Origin: Bacteroidales bacterium
GTDB lineage: Bacteria; Bacteroidota; Bacteroidia; Bacteroidales; UBA932
Assembly: GCA_017428725.1 (NCBI GenBank)
Contig: JAFRQH010000030.1
Coordinates: 1-64,000, forward strand
Direction of reading: 5' to 3'
DNA: 64,000 nt
Under the pieces are notes generated by a model. That model did not search any database. It saw only the letters and a list, made by a program, of their open reading frames with translations, and was not told the DNA's origin. Positions within the stretch are counted from its first letter, which is position 1; every line of letters starts with the position of its first letter. The position numbers were made by a program, and so were the translations under genes. Shown piece by piece: positions 24,839 through 32,290 of the stretch.

Positions 24839-26297
24839 CGCCGACCATATTGTTCATCGCAGAGTCGATCTCCATCGAGCCTGCCCGGATGTCGAGGGCA
24901 TCGTCGAGTTCGACGAATCGGATCTGCTCGCTCTTGAAGAGCATCTCTATCTCGCAGGTCTCGCCGTTGCGGTGCTTGGCGATAATGATCTGCGTCTTCT
25001 CCCGGTCCTCGGGATTCTCGCTGAGGCCCACGAAATCGGGACGGTGGATGAAAAGGACCATGTCGGCGTCCTGCTCGATGGAGCCGGACTCGCGCAGGTC
25101 GGACAGCTGCGGCTTGCCGCCGCCGCCCTGGCGCTGCACGGCCTGGCGGGAGAGCTGGGAGAGCGCGATGATCGGCACGTCCAGCTCCTTGGCCGTGGCC
25201 TTGAGGGTCCGGGAGATCGCCGCCACTTCCTGCTCGCGCATCCCCTTGAGTTCGGCGGGGCCCTGCATCAGCTGGAGGTAGTCCACGACGATCAGGCGCA
25301 CGCCCTTGTTTTTGACCAGGTTCTTGGCCTTGGTGCGGAACTCCATCAGGGGCAGGCCCGGGGTGTCGTCGATGTAGAGCGGGGCCCTGGAGAGGGCCTT
25401 GAGCTTGTACTCCAGCTGCTCCCACTCGTAATCCTCGAGCCGGGTGCCGCCCTTGATCTTGTCGGCGGACAGACCCGATTCGGAGGTGATCAGGCGCTTG
25501 ACGAGCTGGATGGCGGACATCTCCAGCGAGAAGAAGGCGACGGCCATGTGGTGGTCCACCGCGGCGTTGCGGGCGAGGTTGAGCGAGAAGGCCGTCTTGC
25601 CCACGGACGGACGCGCCGCCAGGATGATCAGGTCGGACTTCTGCCAGCCCATCGTGATGCGGTCGATGGCCGGGAAACCGGACGGCACGCCGTTGAGGCC
25701 GGTGCTGCCCTGCATATCCTGGATGTCGGTCATCGCCATGTTGATCAGGCTGCCGATGTCCTGGACCTCGCGGCGGACGTTGCTCTGGATGGCATCGTAG
25801 ACCTTGCTCTGCGCCTTGTCGATCAGGTCGTCCACCTTGATCGAGTCGTCGAACGAATCCCGCAGGATGTCGTACGACGCGGAGATCAGGTCACGCTGGA
25901 TCGTCTTCTGCTTGAGGATCTTGATATAATACTCGATGTGCGCGGCGGACCCCACCTTTTCGGAGAGGTTCGCCAGCACGACCGTGCCGCCCACGGCCTC
26001 CAGGTTGCCCTGGGCCTTGAGCTCACTGCTGACCGTGATGATGTCGACCGAGGTGTGGTCCGTCACCAGGCGGGACATCGCCTCGAAGATCATCCGGTGC
26101 CGGGGATCGTAGAAGCAGGAGGGCGTCAGCTCCTCCATCGCCAAGTCCACGCAGGAGGCCTCCAGCAACATCGCCCCCAGGACAGCCTCCTCGACGTCCG
26201 GGGCCTGGGGCGGCTTGTTGCCGATCTCCAGTCCCAGGCTCTCGAGACTGACCGCCTGGTCCTTCTTGCGAGTGTTGCCGGTCCGCTGCGCAGGCAT
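24825..26297 (-). CDS. dnaB: Replicative DNA helicase
   Basis: A 490-residue hexameric helicase that unwinds DNA at the replication fork. The N-terminal primase-interacting domain begins PPQAPDVEEAVLGAMLLE. The RecA-like C-terminal domain has Walker A ARPSVGKTAFSLNLA and Walker B LIVVDYLQLM, then REQEVAAISRTLKATAKELD. It is preceded by the zinc-ribbon gene (6 bases) and overlaps the rseC-like gene by 14 bases, so it sits inside the rnf transcription unit. No other dnaB-like gene is in the window. Confidence 0.96.
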   Translation of the reverse strand: MPAQRTGNTRKKDQAVSLESLGLEIGNKPPQAPDVEEAVLGAMLLEASCVDLAMEELTPSCFYDPRHRMIFEAMSRLVTDHTSVDIITVSSELKAQGNLEAVGGTVVLANLSEKVGSAAHIEYYIKILKQKTIQRDLISASYDILRDSFDDSIKVDDLIDKAQSKVYDAIQSNVRREVQDIGSLINMAMTDIQDMQGSTGLNGVPSGFPAIDRITMGWQKSDLIILAARPSVGKTAFSLNLARNAAVDHHMAVAFFSLEMSAIQLVKRLITSESGLSADKIKGGTRLEDYEWEQLEYKLKALSRAPLYIDDTPGLPLMEFRTKAKNLVKNKGVRLIVVDYLQLMQGPAELKGMREQEVAAISRTLKATAKELDVPIIALSQLSRQAVQRQGGGGKPQLSDLRESGSIEQDADMVLFIHRPDFVGLSENPEDREKTQIIIAKHRNGETCEIEMLFKSEQIRFVELDDALDIRAGSMEIDSAMNNMVGDEFR

Positions 26298-26303
26298 CGC
26301 CGG

Positions 26304-27137
26304 TTAGATGTCAGGGTTTACGATGATGCGGCCGCAGTGCTCGCAGATGACAAGCTTCTTGCCGGAAGCGATGTCGATGATGCGCTGCGGGGTGATGGTG
26401 TGGAAGCAGCCGCCGCAGGCGTCGCCATAGGTCCCGTCTTCGTTCTTCGGGAAGAGGGTCACCACGGCGAGATGGTTGTGCGCGTTGCCGCGGATGCGCT
26501 CGTAGGCGCTCAGGGTACGCTCGTCGATCTTGGCGGCGCAGGCCTCGCGCTTGGCGGTCAGGGCGGCTTCCTCGGTGGCCGTGGACTCGACGATGGTGGC
26601 GAGTTCCTCTTTCTTGGCCTTGAGGTCCTCCTCGCGGATCAGGATGCGGTCGGCCAGACGCTCACGGTCGGCCTTGCGGTCCTCGATCGCCTCGCGGGCC
26701 TCGCGGATGTTCTTCTCGGCGATGGCGCGCAGCAGGCCCTGGTTCTCGAGCTCCTTGTTGATGGAGTCGAACTCGCGGCTGTTGGAGATGTTCTCCAGCT
26801 GGGCGCGGTATTTCTCGATCTCGGCGTCCAGCTCGACGATCTGCTTATTGTTGGCATCGATGCTCTGGTTGTAGCCGTCGATCAGCTGGCCGATCCGCTC
26901 GGACTTGGCGTGGAGGCCGGCGAGTTCCTCTTCGAGGATGGCGACTTCGGCCGGGAGTTCGCCGCGCTGGTGCACCAGCTCGTCGATGGCGATGTCCGCT
27001 TCCTGGAGTTCGTAGAGGGTCTTGAGTTTCTCCTGGGTGCTCTGCTCGGACTCAGCGAAGGTCTTGCGCAGGGAGACGAAGGTTTCGCGCTCGTCGACGG
27101 GCGTCTGCACTTTCGTAGGTTTCTTGGTGGTAGCCAT
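26304..27137 (-). CDS. Coiled-coil protein with C4-type zinc ribbon (DUF164-like)
   Basis: A 277-residue protein. Residues about 30-195 are a long, charged coiled coil (AEVAILEEELAGLHAKSERI, EKNIREAREAIEDRKADRER). The C-terminus carries two CxxC knuckles, CGGCFHTITP and ICEHCGRIIV, forming a C4 zinc ribbon. The family is widespread in Bacteroidota and other phyla, and an RNA- or DNA-binding role is suspected but unproven. It is the first gene of the dnaB-rnf operon, behind a TAACTTTG box 42 bases upstream. Confidence 0.88.
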   Translation of the reverse strand: MATTKKPTKVQTPVDERETFVSLRKTFAESEQSTQEKLKTLYELQEADIAIDELVHQRGELPAEVAILEEELAGLHAKSERIGQLIDGYNQSIDANNKQIVELDAEIEKYRAQLENISNSREFDSINKELENQGLLRAIAEKNIREAREAIEDRKADRERLADRILIREEDLKAKKEELATIVESTATEEAALTAKREACAAKIDERTLSAYERIRGNAHNHLAVVTLFPKNEDGTYGDACGGCFHTITPQRIIDIASGKKLVICEHCGRIIVNPDI

Positions 27138-27179
27138 ATATGATATCTAGATATTATTATTCAAGTAAGATATGAACTG

Positions 27180-27187
27180 CAAAGTTA
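27180..27187 (-). promoter_or_regulatory. -7 element (TAACTTTG) for the zinc-ribbon/dnaB/rnf operon
   Basis: On the minus strand TAACTTTG fits TAnnTTTG, and its first three bases are the stop codon of the MerR gene. It predicts a leader of about 40 bases before the start at 27137. Confidence 0.55.
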
Positions 27188-27505
27188 GGAAATATTTTTC
27201 TTAATCTCCATAAGTTGGGCGCGGATTTGCTTCAGCGAATCGAGCGCCTTGACGCTGCGGTCCACGGGCCTGCGGTCGGCGGCGAGCTGCTGGGCCGCCC
27301 CTTCCAGGGTCATCCCGCGGTCCTTGACCAGGTGGTGGATCTGCTTGAAGGTCGTCACGTCCGCCGCCGAGAACTGGCGGTTGCCCTTCGCGTTGCGCTG
27401 GGGCTTGATGAGTTTGGGGAAGGAATTGGACCAGAAACGAACCAGAGACACTGACTCGCCCAGGATTCCGGCCACTTCGCCGATCGAGTAATAGAGCTTT
27501 TCCAT
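27185..27505 (-). CDS. MerR-family transcriptional regulator
   Basis: A 106-residue protein with the MerR winged helix at the N-terminus (YYSIGEVAGILGESVSLVRF, then the wing RNAKGNRQFSAADV) and a short C-terminal helix for dimerisation. There is no effector-binding domain and no cysteine pair, so it resembles the small MerR-like proteins of Bacteroidota rather than metal sensors. It follows the M23 peptidase genes by 7 bases and probably shares their transcript. Confidence 0.9.
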   Translation of the reverse strand: MEKLYYSIGEVAGILGESVSLVRFWSNSFPKLIKPQRNAKGNRQFSAADVTTFKQIHHLVKDRGMTLEGAAQQLAADRRPVDRSVKALDSLKQIRAQLMEIKKNIS

Positions 27506-27512
27506 ATAACAG

Positions 27513-28469
27513 TTAATCCATTGATTGCATTGTATTTACGGACATGTACAGCATATTCGCGAACTCCGAGGGACTCACGGAGGCGAAGAAGCATCCGACA
27601 GGATTCACGGCGACGCCATCCTTGCGCACCCCATAGTGGAGGTGCGGGGCCACGGCCTGGCCGGACATCCCCACCGCGCCCACTTTCTGGCCCGTGCGCA
27701 CCCGCTGCCCGGCCCGTACGGACATGCTCTCCAGGTGGGCGTAGACCGTCTCGTAGCCGCCGTCGTGGCGGATCCGGACGGTATTGCCCGTGGTCCGCGA
27801 GGAGGCGGCGGTCACCACCGTCCCGTCCGCCGTGGCCAGCACGGGCGTGCCGCGCGTGACGATCAGGTCCAGGCCCTCGTGGTAGACATAAGCTTTGTAG
27901 AAGGGGTTGATCTTGCGGCCCGTGGAGGCGCCGACCTGCGGGTATGTAATGTCGTTGATGGGCAGGATCATCGGCGGGAGGGACGTCTGCGGATCCGAGA
28001 GGATCCCGAAGATCTGCTTGAAAGCTGCCTCCACGTCGGCGCTGTGCGCCAGCAGGCTGTCCGCCTTATGCGCCGTATAGCCGACCAGCTCCCCGGCGGG
28101 GATGGAATCCGCGACGGCGAAGGACTCCTCCATCGCCTCCATCGGGTCCAGGCCCGGCGCACTGGCGTGGAAGACCTGGTCGTAGATCCGGTCGTCCTTG
28201 TGCTGCAGGTCCGCGATGGCGTCCTCGAGCAGGCCGCTGCGCGCCTCCAACTCGGGATAGAGCCGTTCGTACAGACGGATTTCGCGCCGGAGCCGGCGCT
28301 CGGTGTCCGTCCGGAAGAACAGGGCGAAAACCCCGTAGGTCAACACGGCCAGCGTGAGGGTCATCAGCATGTACAGCACGAGCCGGAGCACCGCCCGCCA
28401 GATCTTGCGGGGGGCTTCGCCGAAATGGAAGTTTTCGGCATCGAAGACGAAACGCCTGTGCTTAGCCAT
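27513..28469 (-). CDS. M23-family metallopeptidase (murein endopeptidase-like)
   Basis: A 318-residue protein with one N-terminal membrane anchor (LYMLMTLTLAVLTYGVFALF), a coiled-coil stretch (about 58-95) and a C-terminal LytM/M23 domain. The zinc-site sequence is HEGLDLIVTRGTPVLATADG, where the usual HxxxD (H-G-G-x-D type) appears as H-E-G-L-D. The HxH motif is VAPHLHYGVRKDGVAVNP. It overlaps the preceding M23 gene by 8 bases. The pair likely trims or regulates peptidoglycan during growth or division. Confidence 0.92.
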   Translation of the reverse strand: MAKHRRFVFDAENFHFGEAPRKIWRAVLRLVLYMLMTLTLAVLTYGVFALFFRTDTERRLRREIRLYERLYPELEARSGLLEDAIADLQHKDDRIYDQVFHASAPGLDPMEAMEESFAVADSIPAGELVGYTAHKADSLLAHSADVEAAFKQIFGILSDPQTSLPPMILPINDITYPQVGASTGRKINPFYKAYVYHEGLDLIVTRGTPVLATADGTVVTAASSRTTGNTVRIRHDGGYETVYAHLESMSVRAGQRVRTGQKVGAVGMSGQAVAPHLHYGVRKDGVAVNPVGCFFASVSPSEFANMLYMSVNTMQSMD

Positions 28470-29484
28470 CGCCGTTCCTCCTGCGGCGGAGCAGCTCCGT
28501 CGTGCTGGACCGCTTGCCGACGGGAGAGTCCTCCTTGCGCTTGTCGATCATCGCGCGGTATTCGTCGAGCGGCATGTTGAAATCCATGAAATTCATCGGG
28601 TTGACGCGGTTGCCCTGGTAGACGACCTCGTAGTGCAGGTGGGAGCCCGTGACCTTGCCGGTGGCGCCCACGGTGCCGATCTGCTCGCCGCGCCGGACCT
28701 TCATCCCCTCCGCGATGATGATCGTGTGGAGGTGCGCATAGCGCGTCTGGTAGCCGAAACCGTGGTCGATGACCACTTCGTTGCCGTAGCCGGTGAACTG
28801 GAAGCGGGCCGAGACCACCACGCCGTCACCGGTACAGTAGACCGGCGTGCCCGTGGCCGTGGCGAAATCCTGCCCACCGTGGCTCTCGCTGCCGCCGTAG
28901 ACCGGATCCTCGCGCCAGCCGAAACCGCTGGACAGGTGGACCCGGGAGGCGTCCGGCAGCAGCGGCGGCACGCTCGGCACGCAGGAGATCATGTCCCCCG
29001 CCTCGCGGGACAGCTGGGCGACCTCGTCCAGGGCCTTGCTCTGGATGTAGGCGCGCTTGGTGAGGTTGTCCAGCCGGCGCACGGACCAGCCCAGGGTGGA
29101 ATGGCCCCCCAGCAGGTCGAACTCGGCATAGCGGTTCACGCCGCCCAGGCCGGCGTTCTTGACTTCGTCCGGGATCGCCCCCAGGCCATAGATCGAGCGG
29201 TACACTTCGTCGTCCCGCTGCTCGATGCCGGTGAGCGTGCGGTCGTAGAGGTCAAGCCGGCTGTCGAGCACCGCCATCCGGGCCTCCCATTCCGCGGCCC
29301 GGCGCTTGAGATACGCCGTCCGGGGGAGGTCCCAGTGGAGCACGGAGGTGTAGAGCCAGAAGTACAGCATCACGAAACCGGCGGCCAGCACAATGGCCGC
29401 CACGATGCGGAGCGTCTTGACGTACCGCGGTTCGTCCCTTGCCTCGTAAAGCAGCGTCTCAGGATTGAGGATATACTTCGGCAT
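28462..29484 (-). CDS. M23-family metallopeptidase (murein endopeptidase-like)
   Basis: A 340-residue paralogue of its neighbour with the same plan: a membrane helix at about residues 25-50 (IVAAIVLAAGFVMLYFWLYT), a helical segment, and an M23 domain from about residue 195. The zinc ligands are clear in SHGGQDFATATGTPVYCTGD and GSHLHYEVVYQGNRVNPMNF. It is the first gene of the M23-M23-MerR unit, diverging from alaS. A TATCTTTG box ends 7 bases before the ATG. Confidence 0.93.
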   Translation of the reverse strand: MPKYILNPETLLYEARDEPRYVKTLRIVAAIVLAAGFVMLYFWLYTSVLHWDLPRTAYLKRRAAEWEARMAVLDSRLDLYDRTLTGIEQRDDEVYRSIYGLGAIPDEVKNAGLGGVNRYAEFDLLGGHSTLGWSVRRLDNLTKRAYIQSKALDEVAQLSREAGDMISCVPSVPPLLPDASRVHLSSGFGWREDPVYGGSESHGGQDFATATGTPVYCTGDGVVVSARFQFTGYGNEVVIDHGFGYQTRYAHLHTIIIAEGMKVRRGEQIGTVGATGKVTGSHLHYEVVYQGNRVNPMNFMDFNMPLDEYRAMIDKRKEDSPVGKRSSTTELLRRRRNGDG

Positions 29485-29491
29485 AACTGCG

Positions 29492-29499
29492 CAAAGATA
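29492..29499 (-). promoter_or_regulatory. -7 element (TATCTTTG) for the M23/MerR unit
   Basis: On the minus strand TATCTTTG ends 7 bases before the ATG at 29484, predicting a very short or absent leader. Confidence 0.6.
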
Positions 29500-29608
29500 G
29501 CGTTTCCGGCTTTAAATAACAAATTCTATTCCGTTCAACGACACCTCATTAGCACGCATCACCGAAAGTCCTCGCGCCCGCGCGTTTCATTATTTCCGGG
29601 AAAATTGC

Positions 29609-29616
29609 TACTTTTG
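29609..29616 (+). promoter_or_regulatory. -7 element (TACTTTTG) for alaS
   Basis: TACTTTTG fits TAnnTTTG and ends 26 bases before the alaS ATG. The rest of the 158-base divergent region shows no further clear signal. Confidence 0.55.
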
Positions 29617-29642
29617 TGGTTCGTTTATAACTTTTGCAATTT

Positions 29643-32276
29643 ATGACCTCAAAGGAAATCAGACAGAAATTCCTCGATTTCTTCGCATCCAAGGGCCACA
29701 CCGTGGTGCCTTCGGCACCGATGGTCGTCAAGAACGACCCGACCCTGATGTTCACCAATGCCGGAATGAACCAGTTCAAGGACATCTTCCTGGGCAACGC
29801 CAAGGCCCCCTACCGCCGGGCGGCCGACTCCCAGAAGTGCCTGCGCGTGAGCGGCAAACACAACGACCTGGAGGAGGTCGGCCACGACACCTACCACCAT
29901 ACGATGTTCGAGATGCTCGGCAACTGGAGCTTCGGAGACTACTTCAAGTCCGAAGCGATCGACTGGGCCTGGGAGCTGCTGACCGACGTCTACAAGATCG
30001 ACAAGAACCTCCTCTACGCCACCGTGTTCGAAGGCTCCACCGAGGACGGCACCACGCTCGACACCGAGGCGCAGCAGGCCTGGCGCAAATACCTCCCCGA
30101 GGACCACATCCTGCTGGGCAACAAGCACGACAACTTCTGGGAGATGGGCGAGACCGGCCCCTGCGGTCCCTGCTCCGAAATCCACATCGACATCCGCACC
30201 GCGGAGGAGAAGGCCGCTTCCGGCATCCCCGGCCGCGAGCTCGTCAACCAATCCGACCCGCACGTCATCGAGATCTGGAACCTCGTCTTCATGCAGTACC
30301 AGCGGATGGCCGACGGACACCTGGTGCCGCTGCCCGCCCGCAACATCGACACCGGGATGGGCTTCGAGCGTCTCTGCGCCGTGCTCCAGGGCAAGAACAG
30401 CAACTACGACTCCGACGTCTTCACCGGGATGCTCGCCCGCATCGGCGCGCTCTCCGGCCACAAGTACGGCGAGTCCGACAAGACCGACGTGGCGATGCGC
30501 GTGATCGCAGACCACATCCGCGCCATCAGCTTCAGCATCGCCGACGGCCAGCTCCCCTCCAACGTCAAGGCCGGCTACGTCATCCGCCGCATCCTGCGCC
30601 GCTCCGTGCGCTACGGCTACACCTTCCTCGGCCTGTCCGAGCCCTTCCTCTGCCAGCTCGTGCAGCAGCTCGTGGACGACATGGGCGAGGCCTATCCTGA
30701 GATCGCGAAGCAGCAGAAGTTCATCGAGAACGTCATCCGCGAGGAGGAGATGGCCTTCCTGCGCACCCTCGACCGCGGCATCCGCCTGATGGACGACTGC
30801 ATGGAGCGCAGCCGGGACACCAAGGTCATCTCCGGGGCCGACGCCTTCAAGCTCTACGACACCTACGGCTTCCCGTTCGACCTGACGGAACTGATCGCCG
30901 CCGAGAACGGCTTCACCGTGGACCAGGAAGGGTTCCTCTCCGAGCTCAAGCAGCAGAAGGACCGCGCCCGCAACGCCACGGCCAACACGTTCGGCGACTG
31001 GACCGTCTACCACGACGGCGAGGACGTGGCATTCGTCGGTTTCGACACCACGGAGGTCGGGGACGCCCTGCTGCTCAAGAGCCGCACCGTCGTCCAGAAG
31101 AACAAGGAGATGCTCCAGCTCGTCTTTGACCGCACGCCGTTCTACGGCGAGATGGGCGGCGAGGTCGGTGACACCGGCATCCTCACCGCCGCCGACGGCG
31201 AGCAGGTCCGGATCCTCAACACCGTCAAGGAGAACAACCTCACCATCCACATCGCCGAGCGCCTGCCGCAGGACTGCACCGGCGCCTTCCGCCTGAGCGT
31301 CGACGCCGCGCGCCGCCAGCGCATCGCCAACAACCACAGCTGCACGCACCTGATGCACCGGGCCCTGCGCGAGATCCTCGGCACCCACGTGGAGCAGAAG
31401 GGCTCCTTCGTGAACGACAAGGGTTTCCGCTTCGACTTCTCCCACTTCGAGAAGCTCTCCGACGAGCAGCTCGCGGCCGTGGAGAAGCGCGTCAACGAGC
31501 TGATCCGCAGCAATTTCCCGCTCGCCGAGAAGCGTGACGCCACGATGGACGAAGCCAAGGAGATGGGGGCGATGGCCCTGTTCGGGGAGAAGTACGGCGA
31601 CCGCGTGCGCGTAGTCCGCTTCGGCCCCAGCGTGGAGCTCTGCGGCGGCTGCCACACCTCCGCCACCGGCAACATCGGCTTCTTCAAGATCACCGGTGAG
31701 TCCGCCATCGCAGCCGGCATCCGCCGCATCGAGGCGGTGACCGGCGAGCAGGCCGAGGAGCTCGTGTTCGCAATGCAGGGTCTGATCAAGACAGCCCGCT
31801 CCTTCTTCAACAACGTGCCCGACCTCGCCGGCGCGATCCAGCGGATGATCGAGGACAACGCCACCTTCAAGAAGCAGGCGGAGGAGTTCTCCCGCCAGAA
31901 GGCGGCCGACTTCGCCCGGATGATCAGCGAGAAGGCCGAGGAGGTGAACGGCATCAAGCTCATCGTCGCCGCCCGCGCCGGACAGGACCTCGATCCCGCG
32001 ATGGTCCGCACGGCCGCCCTGGCCCTCCAGAAAGAGATGCAGGGCGCGGCCCTCGTGGGCGCCTACGTCCACGACGGCAAGCCGCAGCTCGTCCTGATGT
32101 ACTCCGACGACCTCGTGGCCGCGGGCCGCAACGCCGGCAAGGACATCCGCGACGTCGCCAAGTTCATCCAGGGCGGCGGAGGCGGACAGAGCGGCCTCGC
32201 CACCGCCGGCGGCAAGAACGCCGCCGGGCTGGACCAGGCGCTCAGCGCCCTGATCGACACCGCCACGCGCAAATAA
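29643..32276 (+). CDS. alaS: Alanine--tRNA ligase
   Basis: An 877-residue class II synthetase that charges tRNA-Ala. The ATG at 29643 is preferred to an in-frame TTG 9 bases upstream. The catalytic domain opens TSKEIRQKFLDFFASKGHT, with motif TNAGMNQFKDIFLG and motif 2-type RVSGKHNDLEEVG. The editing domain zinc ligands are NNHSCTHLMHRAL and CGGCHTSATGNIGFF. The C-terminal C-Ala domain ends with GGGGGQSGLATAGGKNAAGL. It is followed 14 bases later by the permease-Fmt fusion gene. Confidence 0.97.
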   Translation: MTSKEIRQKFLDFFASKGHTVVPSAPMVVKNDPTLMFTNAGMNQFKDIFLGNAKAPYRRAADSQKCLRVSGKHNDLEEVGHDTYHHTMFEMLGNWSFGDYFKSEAIDWAWELLTDVYKIDKNLLYATVFEGSTEDGTTLDTEAQQAWRKYLPEDHILLGNKHDNFWEMGETGPCGPCSEIHIDIRTAEEKAASGIPGRELVNQSDPHVIEIWNLVFMQYQRMADGHLVPLPARNIDTGMGFERLCAVLQGKNSNYDSDVFTGMLARIGALSGHKYGESDKTDVAMRVIADHIRAISFSIADGQLPSNVKAGYVIRRILRRSVRYGYTFLGLSEPFLCQLVQQLVDDMGEAYPEIAKQQKFIENVIREEEMAFLRTLDRGIRLMDDCMERSRDTKVISGADAFKLYDTYGFPFDLTELIAAENGFTVDQEGFLSELKQQKDRARNATANTFGDWTVYHDGEDVAFVGFDTTEVGDALLLKSRTVVQKNKEMLQLVFDRTPFYGEMGGEVGDTGILTAADGEQVRILNTVKENNLTIHIAERLPQDCTGAFRLSVDAARRQRIANNHSCTHLMHRALREILGTHVEQKGSFVNDKGFRFDFSHFEKLSDEQLAAVEKRVNELIRSNFPLAEKRDATMDEAKEMGAMALFGEKYGDRVRVVRFGPSVELCGGCHTSATGNIGFFKITGESAIAAGIRRIEAVTGEQAEELVFAMQGLIKTARSFFNNVPDLAGAIQRMIEDNATFKKQAEEFSRQKAADFARMISEKAEEVNGIKLIVAARAGQDLDPAMVRTAALALQKEMQGAALVGAYVHDGKPQLVLMYSDDLVAAGRNAGKDIRDVAKFIQGGGGGQSGLATAGGKNAAGLDQALSALIDTATRK

Positions 32277-32290
32277 AGCCACCCGCCGGG

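Noticed and set aside
24825-26297. Plasmid or phage origin suggested by dnaB
   Set aside because: No initiator, partition or phage structural genes are nearby; the context is chromosomal housekeeping.
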